Positions 36,185 to 45,725 are shown, numbered from the stretch's first letter. The stretch: DNA of 64,000 nt from Bacteroidales bacterium (GCA_017395045.1 JAFPWG010000013.1:62001-126000); one strand, 5' to 3'. Notes: generated from the letters alone by a model not told the origin. Numbers and translations are program-made.

Positions 36185-37335
36185 GGAAGTTCCTGTTTGC
36201 GCTGCTGTTAGCCGTCGCGTCCTGCGCCAGGCCGGATGTCCTGACCATGTTCGTGGGCACGTATTCCGATGGCTTTTATGCCTATGAGTTCGACCAGCAG
36301 GCCGGTGTGCTGGTAGGGGAGAACCCTGTCGCGAAGGCCTCCATGCCCAATCCGTCGTACCTGGCCGTGCAAGGGAATAAGGTGTATGCCGTGAGCGAGA
36401 TGCCGGACGCATCGGCCTCCGTATGGGCCTGGCGCTACGGCGGAAACGGGTTTGAACTCGTGAATTCTGTGCCGACAGGAGTGGTAGCGCCAGGGGCGCC
36501 GGCCTCAGGCACTACTGGGGCGCTGGCCCCCGGCTCCTCTGAGGCTACGGCCCCCGGTTTCACCGAGAGCCTCGTCTCCGGCGAGGACCCGTGCTACGTC
36601 TCCACCGACGGCATCTTGCTGGCCGTCGCCAACTACTCCGGCGGCACCCTCGGCGTGTACCGCCTGCGGGAGGACGGCAGCATCGCCCCGCTGGACTCGC
36701 TGCTGGTGTCCGGCATCGGCGGCCCCGACCTGTCGCGGCAGGACGCGCCGCACGTGCACTGCGCCGTGTTTACGCCCGACGGCAAGCACCTCCTTTTCAC
36801 CGAATTCAGTGCCGATGAGATCGGCCGGCTGGACGTCTATGCCGGAGGCGTGCGCAACTACTGCCGCGCCGCCACCCTGCATCCCGACTACGGCCCGAGG
36901 CACATGGTCTTCGATGCTTCCGGCACCCACCTTTTTGTAATCGGCGAACTCTCCGGCGACATCACTGTCTACGACTATGCCGCCGGTCTCCTGACCGAGA
37001 AGCAGGTGATCAAGGCCGACCGCCTCGATGCCCGCGGCGCTGCCGACATCCACCTCTCTCCCGACGGTAAGTACCTCTATGCCAGCCTCCGACTGCGTGG
37101 CGACGGCATCGTCGTCTTCTCCGTCGCCGAGGATGGAACCTTGACATATGTCGGCTACCAGGCTACAGGAACCCACCCTCGCAACTTCAACATCACCCCG
37201 AACGGCCGCTGGCTTTTGGTAGCCTGCCGTGACACCGACGCCATCGAAATCTACGCCCTCGATCCCGCCACCGGCCTCCTCTCCGACACCTCCCGCCGCA
37301 TCCCCGTCCAGCGCCCCGCCTTCGTGGGCTGGTGA
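36181..37335 (+). CDS. 6-phosphogluconolactonase-like beta-propeller lipoprotein
   Basis: A 384-residue protein of the lactonase seven-bladed propeller family (PF10282), with lipobox LAVASC (Cys ~15). [45 protein letters not shown] and [15 protein letters not shown] mark the family. Known cytoplasmic relatives hydrolyse 6-phosphogluconolactone; a lipoprotein form would act outside the cytoplasm and may have another substrate. Residues ~100-122 are a Pro/Ala/Gly/Thr-rich insertion ([17 protein letters not shown]) absent from typical members. It overlaps rfbA by 4 bases. Confidence 0.85.
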   Translation: MRKFLFALLLAVASCARPDVLTMFVGTYSDGFYAYEFDQQAGVLVGENPVAKASMPNPSYLAVQGNKVYAVSEMPDASASVWAWRYGGNGFELVNSVPTGVVAPGAPASGTTGALAPGSSEATAPGFTESLVSGEDPCYVSTDGILLAVANYSGGTLGVYRLREDGSIAPLDSLLVSGIGGPDLSRQDAPHVHCAVFTPDGKHLLFTEFSADEIGRLDVYAGGVRNYCRAATLHPDYGPRHMVFDASGTHLFVIGELSGDITVYDYAAGLLTEKQVIKADRLDARGAADIHLSPDGKYLYASLRLRGDGIVVFSVAEDGTLTYVGYQATGTHPRNFNITPNGRWLLVACRDTDAIEIYALDPATGLLSDTSRRIPVQRPAFVGW

Positions 37336-37341
37336 TTGGCT

Positions 37342-37429
37342 TCCGTGATCACCCTTTTGCGACTTGGTGATTGTTCTCTTGCGTCGTGTTGACCGATCTC
37401 TTGCGAGTTAGCGATCCTCCTCCTGCGAC
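37342..37429. repeat. Four tandem 22-bp units
   Basis: Units at 37342-37363, 37364-37385, 37386-37407 and 37408-37429 have exactly equal length and share a GAT near the front and a C-T-rich run leading into (T/C)TGCG near the end. They begin just after the lactonase stop codon. Divergence between units is substantial. Function unknown. Confidence 0.65.
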
Positions 37430-37921
37430 ATATTTAATTGAATATCAACGTTTTAGCCGTTAGCCTTTGTTCTTTCCGGGACATAGACTAGCGGCTAATC
37501 GTTTGATGCTCAGTTTGTTGAATCGCAGGGAGTTGGGTAAAGAGAGAACGATTCGAGGGGAGATGATAGATAAATTTGTATTACGGGACAAGGGGTAAAT
37601 GCTAAATTTTTGACTATTAGATTGTTGCATCGCATGGATCTAAGGGACTGTGGGGTGGTGGATGAAGATAAGGAAATGGGCGAGCACTCGCGAAGTCGCA
37701 AAATAGGCCGAAAACGTCGCCCCGGCCGTGCTGGAGCATTTGTGAGGTGACATTATGGGCCAAAAACGTCGCCCCGGCCGTGCCGGAGCTTTTGTCAGGT
37801 TACAAAAGAGGTAATCCTGCGACGTATCTGGTTAATAATCAATTGTTTGAGCGCTTGCCTTTGTTCTTTTTGGGACACAGGCTAACGGCTAATCGTTTGG
37901 TAATCAATTTGTTACATCGCA
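37421..37921. repeat. Dispersed 107-bp repeat, two full copies and one partial
   Basis: Copy A 37421-37527 and copy B 37815-37921 align without gaps over 107 bases; by eye about 81 positions match. A shorter, more decayed copy C (~37575-37636) shares GGGACA, GCTAA and the ATCGCATGG end. Each copy is followed by G-rich sequence. The first part of copy A coincides with the end of the fourth 22-bp unit. Copy B lies within a possible 81-codon frame (37747-37992) that I do not accept as a gene. Confidence 0.6.
37706..37801. repeat. Tandem pair of ~45-bp GC-rich units
   Basis: 37706-37750 and ~37757-37801 share AACGTCGCCCCGGCCGTG and the following GGAGC(A/T)TTTGT(G/C)AGGT, with few mismatches. They lie between partial copy C and copy B of the 107-bp repeat. 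Confidence 0.6.
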
Positions 37922-38180
37922 TGGCACGAGCAGGGCTTGGGGGGATTCGAGGAGGCTCGAGGGTGCTCAGGAGGGATGAGGGTGTGAACTAGAAGGTTGA
38001 TGATGGCTGGATGAGGAGAGTGACGAGGGTGAGGATAGGGTGTGGATAAGGAAGTTGATAAGAAGGTTGACGAGAAGGTGGATGAGGATGGGGTAATAAA
38101 TTGTAATAGTGTTAACTGATTGATAATTAGTTTGATATGCGGAAAGAGGTGCGCGGGAGGGCGTGCCTCTTTTTCGATGC
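37922..38180. other. Purine-rich non-coding stretch
   Basis: From about 37930 to 38100 the plus strand is strongly G+A rich, with imperfect repeats around GAAGGTTGA and GGATGAGG. No credible coding frame is seen on either strand. The rest, up to the ugd promoter, is unremarkable AT-rich DNA with a GCGCGGGAGGGCGTGCC segment before a T-run (38170-38174) that could weakly terminate. Confidence 0.5.
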
Positions 38181-38212
38181 TTTGCTTTATTGGCGATTAT
38201 TTAGTAAATTTG
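38181..38212 (+). promoter_or_regulatory. Canonical Bacteroidota promoter of ugd
   Basis: TTTG at 38181-38184 and TAAATTTG at 38205-38212 with a 20-base spacer. Transcription should start near 38218, giving a ~130-base leader to the ugd ATG. The leader contains the short hairpin ATAGC-AAA-GCTAT at 38220-38232 and a GCTCC/GGAGC pairing around 38250-38270; no known riboswitch was recognised. Confidence 0.75.
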
Positions 38213-38350
38213 AACGATTTATAGCAAAGCTATAATAGTTCGACGGTTTGCGCTCCTGGAGAGGAGCCGCGCTGCCGGGCTTTGACCCCGCTCAAAGGTT
38301 TTGGTCGCGGGGAATATAATTCGTGTGTCGAGGGAAGTAAAAGTCTGTTT

Positions 38351-39667
38351 ATGAAAATTGCAGTTGCAGGAACCGGATATGTGGGGCTGTCCATCGCGAC
38401 ACTGCTGGCGCAGCGGAACGAGGTGGTGGCTGTGGACGTGATTCCGGAGAAGGTTGAGAAGATCAACGCCAAGATCAGTCCCATCCAGGACGAGTATATC
38501 GAGAAATACCTGGCGGAGAAGCCTTTGCGGCTCACGGCGACGCTCGACGGCCGGGCCGCGTACCGCGACGCCGACTTTGTCGTGATCGCCGCGCCCACCA
38601 ACTACGACCCCAAGAAGAACTTCTTCGACACCTCCCACGTGGAGGAGGTCATCGAACTGGTCCTGGAGGTCAATCCCAACGCGGTGATGGTAATCAAGTC
38701 CACCGTTCCGGTGGGATACACCAAGGCGACCCGGGAAAAATTCTCGTATCGCGAGCGCCAGGCCGATGGCAAAATGAAGGTCGTGACGCCGAAGCTCCTC
38801 TTTGCCCCGGAGTTCCTCCGCGAGAGCAAAGCGCTGTACGACAACCTGTACCCGAGCCGCATTATCGTCGGGTACGACGGGCCGGGAACGGCTCCCGGGA
38901 CGAAAAAAAGTGTCCCGGGACCCGCATCCACCCCGGACCTGAAAGCCGCGGCGGAGACCTTCGCCGCCCTCATCAAGGAGGGCGCGCTGAAGGAGGATGT
39001 GCCGGTGCTGTTCATGGGGACGACGGAGGCGGAGGCGGTGAAGCTGTTCGCCAATACGTATCTGGCGCTGCGGGTGAGCTACTTCAACGAGCTGGACACG
39101 TATGCGGAGATGAAAGGACTTGATACGCAGGCGATTATCGAAGGCGTGTGTCTGGACCCGCGGATTGGGACGCACTATAACAACCCGAGCTTCGGCTACG
39201 GCGGATACTGCCTGCCGAAGGACACGAAGCAGTTGCTGGCGAACTTCAACGACGTGCCGGAGAACCTGATTAAGGCCATCGTGGAGTCCAACCGGACGCG
39301 GAAGGACTACATTGCCGACCGCGTGCTGGACAAGGCCGGATTCTACAGCGCGAACAGCGCCTACGATCCGGCGAAGGAAGTGGAAGTGGTCGTGGGCGTG
39401 TACCGCCTCACGATGAAGTCGAACTCCGACAACTTCCGCCAGAGCGCCATCCAGGGCATCATGAAACGCATCAAGGCACGGGGCGCCAAGGTGATCGTGT
39501 ACGAGCCCGCGCTCGAGGACGGCACCACCTTCTTCGGCAGCCGCGTGGTGAATGACCTGGCGACGTTCAAGGCGCAGAGCGACGCCATCATCGCCAACCG
39601 GTACGACCCGGTGCTGGACGACGTGGCCGGGAAGGTGTATACCCGGGACATTTTCAAGAGAGATTAG
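38351..39667 (+). CDS. ugd: UDP-glucose 6-dehydrogenase
   Basis: A 438-residue NAD-dependent enzyme oxidising UDP-glucose to UDP-glucuronate. [14 protein letters not shown] starts the Rossmann fold, KSTVPVGYT and FAPEFLRE follow, and the catalytic Cys is in [14 protein letters not shown]. Residues ~178-198 hold a loop ([15 protein letters not shown]) longer than in many homologues. ATG 38351 is chosen; the frame extends upstream without family similarity. UDP-glucuronate would feed the epimerase at 45864. Confidence 0.94.
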   Translation: MKIAVAGTGYVGLSIATLLAQRNEVVAVDVIPEKVEKINAKISPIQDEYIEKYLAEKPLRLTATLDGRAAYRDADFVVIAAPTNYDPKKNFFDTSHVEEVIELVLEVNPNAVMVIKSTVPVGYTKATREKFSYRERQADGKMKVVTPKLLFAPEFLRESKALYDNLYPSRIIVGYDGPGTAPGTKKSVPGPASTPDLKAAAETFAALIKEGALKEDVPVLFMGTTEAEAVKLFANTYLALRVSYFNELDTYAEMKGLDTQAIIEGVCLDPRIGTHYNNPSFGYGGYCLPKDTKQLLANFNDVPENLIKAIVESNRTRKDYIADRVLDKAGFYSANSAYDPAKEVEVVVGVYRLTMKSNSDNFRQSAIQGIMKRIKARGAKVIVYEPALEDGTTFFGSRVVNDLATFKAQSDAIIANRYDPVLDDVAGKVYTRDIFKRD

Positions 39668-39706
39668 TTCAACACATACAGTTAGTTAGTTTAAAATCAG
39701 TGTATT

Positions 39707-40894
39707 ATGGCAAAGATCAAGATGACCGGCGCGGGACTGAGGGTCCCGAATGACATCACGGTTCCGTTCATTACGGGTGACGGTATCGGAAGGGAAATCA
39801 TGCCCGTTTGCCGCAAGGTGGTGGATGCCGCCGTGAAGCAGGCGTACAACGGGAACAGAAGCATTGATTGGCTGGAAGTAATGGCCGGCGAAGAGGCGTT
39901 CAAGCAGAGCGGCGCGTACCTGCCGGACGAGACCGTGGCGGCCTTCAAGGAGTACCTCGTGGGCCTGAAGGGCCCGCTCATGACTCCGGCCGGCCGTGGC
40001 GTGCGCTCCCTGAGCATCATGCTGCGCCAGGCGCTGGACCTGTATGCCTGCCAGCGGCCGTTCCGCTATTTCTTCGGCGTCACCTCGCCGGTGAAGTATC
40101 CGGACCGGATCAACCTGTGCGTGTTCCGCGAGAGCACCGAAGACGTGTATGCCGGCATCGAGTGGCCGTACGGCTCCGAGAAAGGCACCAAGTTCGGCGA
40201 ATTCCTGCAGAAGGAACTGAACGAAGAGAAAGTACGTTTCCCGGAAACGTCGGCCTACGGCGTGAAGCCCGTGTCCAAGGAAGGCACCGAACGGATCATC
40301 CGCTGCGCGATCGACTATGCGCTGAGCCACAACCGCCGCAGCGTCACGCTCGTGCACAACGGCAATATCATGAAATACACCGAGGGCGCCTTCGTCAACT
40401 GGGCGTACGACGTCGCCGAGCGCGAGTACGGCACCTACCTGTCATCGGGCCGCCTGCGCCTCACCGGCATCACCTGCGATGCGTTCTTTCAGAACGCCAT
40501 CCTGCATCCGGAGGAGTACGGCGTGATCGTCACCTCCAACCTGAACGGCGACTACATCTCCGACGTGTTCGCCGCGCAGGTGGGCGGCGTGGGCATGTCC
40601 CCGGGCGGAAACATCAACTACGAAACCGGCCACGCCATCTTCGAGGCCACGCACGGGGTCGCCTCCGACATCGTGGGCCGGAACGTCGCCAACCCAAGCT
40701 CCCTGATCCTCGCGGCATCCATGATGCTGGAGTACCTGGGCTGGAAGGAGGCGGCCGACCTCATCGTCACGGCCATCGAGCGCACGCTCCGGCAGGGGAT
40801 CACCACCGCCGACATCGCCGATTCCTACAAGCACAGCTCCTGCGTGGGCACCCGGGAGTTCGGCGAAGCGGTCGTCAAGATGATGAGCATCTAG
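39707..40894 (+). CDS. icd: Isocitrate dehydrogenase (NADP-type)
   Basis: A 395-residue enzyme converting isocitrate to 2-oxoglutarate. PFITGDGIGREIMPVCRKV, RSLSIMLRQALDLYAC (substrate loop with Ser and Arg), VFRESTEDVYAGIEW, VHNGNIMKYTEGAF and NLNGDYISDVFAAQVGG (Asp metal ligands) are visible; the cofactor segment EATHGVASDIVG resembles NADP-dependent forms. Followed after 4 bases by gltA. With gdhA it links 2-oxoglutarate to glutamate. No aconitase gene is in the window. Confidence 0.95.
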   Translation: MAKIKMTGAGLRVPNDITVPFITGDGIGREIMPVCRKVVDAAVKQAYNGNRSIDWLEVMAGEEAFKQSGAYLPDETVAAFKEYLVGLKGPLMTPAGRGVRSLSIMLRQALDLYACQRPFRYFFGVTSPVKYPDRINLCVFRESTEDVYAGIEWPYGSEKGTKFGEFLQKELNEEKVRFPETSAYGVKPVSKEGTERIIRCAIDYALSHNRRSVTLVHNGNIMKYTEGAFVNWAYDVAEREYGTYLSSGRLRLTGITCDAFFQNAILHPEEYGVIVTSNLNGDYISDVFAAQVGGVGMSPGGNINYETGHAIFEATHGVASDIVGRNVANPSSLILAASMMLEYLGWKEAADLIVTAIERTLRQGITTADIADSYKHSSCVGTREFGEAVVKMMSI

Positions 40895-40898
40895 GACC

Positions 40899-42245
40899 AT
40901 GAACAAGAAATACCTGGTCTATAAATTGGCCGACAAGGTCAAGAGCACCAGCCGCATCGACAGCGCGCTGTTCCAGCGGTATGGCGTGAAGAAAGGCCTG
41001 CGGAACGAGGACGGCTCCGGTGTGCTTGTGGGGCTGACCAAGATCGGCAACGTCGTGGGCTATGAGCGGCAGGAAGACGGCTCCCTGAAGCCCGTGGACG
41101 GCCGACTGTATTACCGGGGCTACGAGCTGAAGGACCTCACGCGCCCCATCCTGGAGGACGGGAAGCGCTTCGGCTATGAGGAGACCGCCTACCTCCTCCT
41201 GTCAGGGGATCTTCCTGACAGTGAGGAACTTGAGTCCTTCTCCGAACTCCTGAACTCCCGCATGGCGCTGGATCACCGGTCGCTGGTGCACATCATCGAC
41301 CTGGAGGGATCCAACATCATGAACATCCTCTCCCGCTGCGTGCTGGAGATGTACACCTTCGACCCGAACCCTGACGAGGGATCCCGCGAGAACCAGATGC
41401 GGCAGGCCGTGGACCTGATCGCCCAGTTCCCCACGATCATCGCCTACGCCTACAACTGCTACCGGCACTCGGTACAGGGGAAGGGGCTCCACATCCGCCA
41501 TCCGAAGGAAGGCCTCTCGCTGGCCGAAAACTTCCTCTGGATGCTCCGGGGCGAGTATTCCCCCCTGGAAGCCCGCATGCTGGACCTCCTCATGATCACC
41601 CAGGCCGAACACGGCGGCGGTAACAACTCCACCTTCACCGTCCGGGTGACGAGCTCCACGCAGACGGACATCTACTCGTCCATCGCCGCGGGCATCGGCT
41701 CCCTGAAGGGTCGCCTGCACGGCGGCGCCAACATGATGGTGGCCGACATGTTCAAGCATCTGCGGGAGGAAATCCAGGACTGGGAGAACGATGATGAAAT
41801 CGATGAATACCTGATGCGGATGCTCCGGAAGGAGGCCTACGACCGCTCCGGACTCATTTACGGCCTGGGCCACGCGGTGTACACCGTGAGCGACCCCCGC
41901 GCCGTCACGCTCAAGCGGATGGCCGGTGAAATGGCCCGGGAAAAAGGCTTCGAGAAAGAGTTCGACTTCCTGCGGCGCATCGAGGCGCGCGGGCTGGAAT
42001 GCATCGGCAAGGTGCACCCCAGCGGCCGCCCCATCTGCGCGAACCTGGACTTCTACTCCGGCTTCATCTATGAGATGATCGGCATCCCCCAGGAGCTGTA
42101 CACGCCCATCTTCGCGATGTCCCGCATCGTGGGCTGGTGCGCCCACCGGCTGGAAGAACTGAACTTCGAGGACCGGCGCATCATCCGTCCCGCGTACATC
42201 AACGTGGGAGGGGAGCGGACGTACAGGCCCATGGAAAAAAGATAA
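40899..42245 (+). CDS. gltA: Citrate synthase
   Basis: A 448-residue enzyme condensing acetyl-CoA with oxaloacetate. YYRGYELKDL, YETAYLLLSGDLP, LMITQAEHGGGNNST (catalytic His), LKGRLHGGANMMV (second His) and LIYGLGHAVYTVSDPRA (third His region) match the family; the C-terminal part has CANLDFYSGFIYEMIG with the catalytic Asp. Likely co-transcribed with icd. Confidence 0.95.
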   Translation: MNKKYLVYKLADKVKSTSRIDSALFQRYGVKKGLRNEDGSGVLVGLTKIGNVVGYERQEDGSLKPVDGRLYYRGYELKDLTRPILEDGKRFGYEETAYLLLSGDLPDSEELESFSELLNSRMALDHRSLVHIIDLEGSNIMNILSRCVLEMYTFDPNPDEGSRENQMRQAVDLIAQFPTIIAYAYNCYRHSVQGKGLHIRHPKEGLSLAENFLWMLRGEYSPLEARMLDLLMITQAEHGGGNNSTFTVRVTSSTQTDIYSSIAAGIGSLKGRLHGGANMMVADMFKHLREEIQDWENDDEIDEYLMRMLRKEAYDRSGLIYGLGHAVYTVSDPRAVTLKRMAGEMAREKGFEKEFDFLRRIEARGLECIGKVHPSGRPICANLDFYSGFIYEMIGIPQELYTPIFAMSRIVGWCAHRLEELNFEDRRIIRPAYINVGGERTYRPMEKR

Positions 42246-42261
42246 CGTTTAACCCAATTAT

Positions 42262-43311
42262 ATGTCAATTTTCAAGGATAAGGTCCTCCTCATCACCGGA
42301 GGAACCGGCAGTTTCGGAAACGCGGTACTGAACCGTTTCCTGAGAACGGATATCGGCGAGATCCGTATCTTCTCCCGCGACGAGAAGAAACAGGACGACA
42401 TGCGCCACGACTTCCAGTCCCGCATGCCCGACGTGGCGAACAAGATCAAGTTCTACATAGGCGACGTGCGCAACAAAAGCACGCTGAAATACGCCATGAA
42501 GGGCGTGGATTACGTGTTCCACGCCGCCGCCCTGAAGCAGGTGCCTTCCTGCGAGTTTTTCCCGATGGAGGCCGTGAAAACCAACGTGATCGGAACGGAC
42601 AACACGCTGGACGCAGCCATCGACGCCGGTGTGAAATGCGTGATCTGCCTCTCCACCGACAAAGCCGCGTACCCCATCAATGCGATGGGAATCAGCAAGG
42701 CGCTGGAGGAGAAGGTGGCCGTGGCCAAGAGCCGGAACTCCGGGAACACGAAGATCTGCTGCACCCGCTACGGCAACGTTATGTGCAGCAGGGGCTCCGT
42801 GATTCCCCTCTGGATCGACCAGATCCGGAAGGGCAATCCCATCACCCTCACCGAGCCCAAGATGACCCGCTTCATCATGAGCCTCGAGGAGGCCGTGGAC
42901 CTGGTCCTCTTCGCCTTCGAGAACGGCAAGAACGGAGACATCCTGGTCCAGAAAGCCCCCGCCTGCACCATCCAGACGCAGGCCGAGGCCGTGTGCGAAC
43001 TTTTCGGGGGCAAGAAGGAAGACATCAAGGTGATCGGCATCCGCCATGGCGAAAAGATGTACGAGACGCTCCTGACGAAGGAGGAGGCGGCGAAGGCCAT
43101 CGACATGGGCGATTTCTACGCCGTCCCGGCCGACAACCGCGACCTGAACTACGACAAGTACTTCAAGGATGGCGACACCAAACGGGCTCTGATCGAGGAG
43201 TTTAACTCCGACAACACCCGCCGCCTGGACCTCGAAGAGACCAAGGCCAAGATCGCGAGCCTGCAGTACATCCAGAACGAACTGAACGGAATTCCTAACA
43301 TTGTGAAGTGA
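42262..43311 (+). CDS. CapE/FnlA-type UDP-GlcNAc 4,6-dehydratase/5-epimerase
   Basis: A 349-residue extended SDR. LLITGGTGSFGNAVLNRFL binds NADP, FSRDEKKQDDMRHDF is the group signature, HAAALKQVPSCEFFPMEAVKTN (split: HAAALKQVPSC, EFFPMEAVKTN) and STDKAAYPINAMGISK (with the Met-Gly-x-x-Lys variant of YxxxK) follow. The enzyme starts UDP-FucNAc/UDP-PneNAc type synthesis; CapF and CapG partners are not seen in the window. It overlaps sodB by one base. Confidence 0.9.
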   Translation: MSIFKDKVLLITGGTGSFGNAVLNRFLRTDIGEIRIFSRDEKKQDDMRHDFQSRMPDVANKIKFYIGDVRNKSTLKYAMKGVDYVFHAAALKQVPSCEFFPMEAVKTNVIGTDNTLDAAIDAGVKCVICLSTDKAAYPINAMGISKALEEKVAVAKSRNSGNTKICCTRYGNVMCSRGSVIPLWIDQIRKGNPITLTEPKMTRFIMSLEEAVDLVLFAFENGKNGDILVQKAPACTIQTQAEAVCELFGGKKEDIKVIGIRHGEKMYETLLTKEEAAKAIDMGDFYAVPADNRDLNYDKYFKDGDTKRALIEEFNSDNTRRLDLEETKAKIASLQYIQNELNGIPNIVK

Positions 43312-43889
43312 TGCATACCCTCCTCGATTTACCCTGCCCGATCAACGCCCTGGAACCGGTGATCAGCGCCCGTACGCTGGAATTCCACCACGGCAAGCAC
43401 CTCCAAGGCTACGTGGACAACCTGAACAAACTCATCGCCGGAACGGAGTATGAGAACCTGTCCCTGGAGGACATTGTCCGCCAGGCAAGCGGCGCCGTGT
43501 TCAACAACGCCGGCCAGATCCTGAACCACAACCTGTATTTCTTGCAGTTCGCCCCGAAGCCGTCATCCCCGGCCCCGACAGGCAAACTTCTGAAGCAGAT
43601 TGAGGGGCAGTGGGGGAGCCTGGACGCCTTCAAGGCCGACTTCGTGGCCAAAGGCATCGGCCTCTTCGGCTCCGGCTGGGTCTGGCTCCAGGCCGATGCC
43701 TCCGGCGCCCTCTCTATCGCCCAATACTCCGGCGCCGACAACCCCGTCGCCCACGGCCTCAAACCCCTCCTGACCTTCGACGTGTGGGAGCACGCCTACT
43801 ATCTTGATTACCAGAACCGTCGCGCCGCGCACCTGGAGGCGTTGTGGGGGATTGTGGAGTGGGGGAAGGTGGAGGAGAGATTTCATTGA
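43311..43889 (+). CDS. sodB: Superoxide dismutase (Fe/Mn)
   Basis: A 192-residue dismutase. Metal ligands are visible as the first His in LEFHHGKHLQGYVDNL, the second in LNHNLYFLQF, Asp in LLTFDVWEHAYYLDYQNR and His in the same block. GSGWVWLQ is the core Trp motif. The ATG at 43311 overlaps the dehydratase stop (TGATG). It is an ordinary stress gene at the edge of the mosaic region; the AT-rich DUF4062 gene starts 9 bases after its stop. Confidence 0.95.
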   Translation: MHTLLDLPCPINALEPVISARTLEFHHGKHLQGYVDNLNKLIAGTEYENLSLEDIVRQASGAVFNNAGQILNHNLYFLQFAPKPSSPAPTGKLLKQIEGQWGSLDAFKADFVAKGIGLFGSGWVWLQADASGALSIAQYSGADNPVAHGLKPLLTFDVWEHAYYLDYQNRRAAHLEALWGIVEWGKVEERFH

Positions 43890-43898
43890 CGCAATAAG

Positions 43899-45074
43899 AT
43901 GGCTAAAACAGTAGTATTCGTTAGTTCAACCTGTTATGACCTGTCTCAAATCCGTAAAGATTTGGAAGATGGGATTCGCGAAATGGGGCATGAACCAATG
44001 CTATCTGAATCGAAGGTTTTTCCTGTAGATCCTTTGTTGACTTCTGAGGAGAACTGTATTAATGCTGTACGTAATTATGCGGATGTATTTGTACTGATCA
44101 TCGGAAATAGATATGGATATAAGCTTGAGTCTGGCAAGTCGATAACGAATACGGAATATCTCACAGCGATAAACAAAGGTATCCCGGTTTACACCTTCTC
44201 TCTCAAACAGATGGTTAATATCCTTCCCGTGTGGAAGCATAATCGTGGAGGAGATTATAGCCATATTGTTGACGATAACAAGGTATTTGAGTTTCTGGAG
44301 GATGTCAGAGAGAAAAGATCAAAATGGAACTTTGAATTTGAGTCAGCTCAGGATATTCTGAGTATTTTCAAGTCCCAAATGTCGATTCTCTTCAGGAGTT
44401 CGCTGAATAGTTGGTTAAGACTGGGAGGCAGCAAACCGATTTATCCGGAGGATCTTTCGGCCCATTCATTGAAGCTTCTTGTGGAGAAACCTGAAGCATA
44501 CGAGTATCGTCTGTTCTTTCAGATGCTTCAGGATGAGGTTGAGAAATATCATTATTTGAAGAAGGATTGTGACCATGCTATCCATATCCAGTCTGGAATC
44601 TTTCTTAATGAGTCAAAACAGTATCTGGACTGGCAACGTAATAAACTAACCCAGTTGCATGAATCATTAGATGTACTGAACAAACTCTTTACGGTTCTTG
44701 CTCAATACATGGGAGAGCCCGGCGTTCCGTCCGATATCGACGGCCTTCACTATGTCGCTAAAAGGATTGGAGATTACTATGCCAATTTGCTGAATTGGGT
44801 ATTCGATGTCCGCAGCGCATTTGTTCCTGAGGTATTTCATCCTCTCAAGGATCTGGTTGCAAAGTTACCCTTGCTTGCGATTCAGACACTGGAAGAATGG
44901 CCATCTACCTCTCTTCAGAAGATAGAGTCCAGTCTGCGAGCTTTATCTGAAGGTTCGCTCAAAAAAGGATCAGAGATAAACCTTGTACTGAAATTAGGTT
45001 TTGATGAAGAGGTCTTGAATCAGTTTAAAGAAGAGATAAATAGATTAAGTTTGAACCTGACCGATTTCTTGTGA
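43899..45074 (+). CDS. DUF4062 domain protein, putative defence gene
   Basis: A 391-residue protein. The first ~110 residues are a DUF4062 (TIR-like fold) domain: TVVFVSSTCYDLSQIRKDL, SESKVFPVDP, CINAVRNYADVFVLIIGNRYG (split: CINAVRNYADV, FVLIIGNRYG) and ITNTEYLTAINKGIPV with the conserved Glu. The remaining ~280 residues are helical (coiled-coil-like QYLDWQRNKLTQLHESL) and unassigned. DUF4062 proteins are common in defence and signalling gene clusters. The gene is visibly more AT-rich than its left neighbours and is followed 38 bases later by a small gene that may be its partner. Confidence 0.8.
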   Translation: MAKTVVFVSSTCYDLSQIRKDLEDGIREMGHEPMLSESKVFPVDPLLTSEENCINAVRNYADVFVLIIGNRYGYKLESGKSITNTEYLTAINKGIPVYTFSLKQMVNILPVWKHNRGGDYSHIVDDNKVFEFLEDVREKRSKWNFEFESAQDILSIFKSQMSILFRSSLNSWLRLGGSKPIYPEDLSAHSLKLLVEKPEAYEYRLFFQMLQDEVEKYHYLKKDCDHAIHIQSGIFLNESKQYLDWQRNKLTQLHESLDVLNKLFTVLAQYMGEPGVPSDIDGLHYVAKRIGDYYANLLNWVFDVRSAFVPEVFHPLKDLVAKLPLLAIQTLEEWPSTSLQKIESSLRALSEGSLKKGSEINLVLKLGFDEEVLNQFKEEINRLSLNLTDFL

Positions 45075-45112
45075 GGTTCGTACAGATAGTAATTAGATAT
45101 AGTTCTACTTAA

Positions 45113-45721
45113 ATGGACATCATACTGCTAGATAACAACTTGGATGAAATCGCCAATTCTTCGTGTAGTGACTTGTTGACTGACGAAGAAAAGCGGAAGG
45201 TTTGCAATTATGCTGGATTAGACCAGGAGACGTCAGATTTCAAGAGGATCAATATTGGGCCAGGGGCAGATCTGTTTGTTATTCTTGCGGCGATTTGGAA
45301 GACTATTGAGGTGGTAGGGACCGTCTATACAGCAGTTGATTTATCCAAAAGGTTTGGGTCGTTTATTGAGAAGATAAATGAGTTTATCAAGAACCGCCAA
45401 CTGGTTTCCATCGATGAAGACGGTGCCAAATTGCTGGCGATGGATTATGTGATAAAGACCTTCAAGTCGGAATCAATAAAAGTACTTGACTTGAAAACGG
45501 TTATTCCAAGCGGTGGCGGTTCGTATGTAGAGTATCCGGAGCATCCGATAGCAATGACTCCACATCGATACTATATCTTCGTTTTTGAGATAGATGGTGG
45601 GGATACTGTTGTAATGGGAGTGAAATCAACGGGAGAAATGGAGGTAATCAAGGCTTTCGAATTTGATCCTTATGGATTAACGGAGGCTCGCACGCTTCGG
45701 GAATCTGATCGAGATGAATGA
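45113..45721 (+). CDS. Hypothetical protein with one hydrophobic segment
   Basis: A 202-residue protein not recognised. Residues ~50-75 (GADLFVILAAIWKTIEVVG) are hydrophobic and could insert in a membrane or form a buried helix. The C-terminal half looks like a small alpha/beta domain (YYIFVFEIDGGDTVVMGV). It shares base composition and orientation with the DUF4062 gene, 38 bases upstream, so the two probably form one cassette. No function is proposed beyond that. Confidence 0.6.
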   Translation: MDIILLDNNLDEIANSSCSDLLTDEEKRKVCNYAGLDQETSDFKRINIGPGADLFVILAAIWKTIEVVGTVYTAVDLSKRFGSFIEKINEFIKNRQLVSIDEDGAKLLAMDYVIKTFKSESIKVLDLKTVIPSGGGSYVEYPEHPIAMTPHRYYIFVFEIDGGDTVVMGVKSTGEMEVIKAFEFDPYGLTEARTLRESDRDE

Positions 45722-45725
45722 AAGC

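Noticed and set aside
37342-37429. Tandem 22-bp units as a CRISPR array
   Set aside because: Units abut without spacers, diverge from each other, and no cas gene is in the window.
37747-37992. Possible 81-codon gene in the repeat-rich gap
   Set aside because: It spans the 45-bp tandem repeat, the 107-bp repeat copy B and the G-rich tail; the other repeat copies do not keep the frame.
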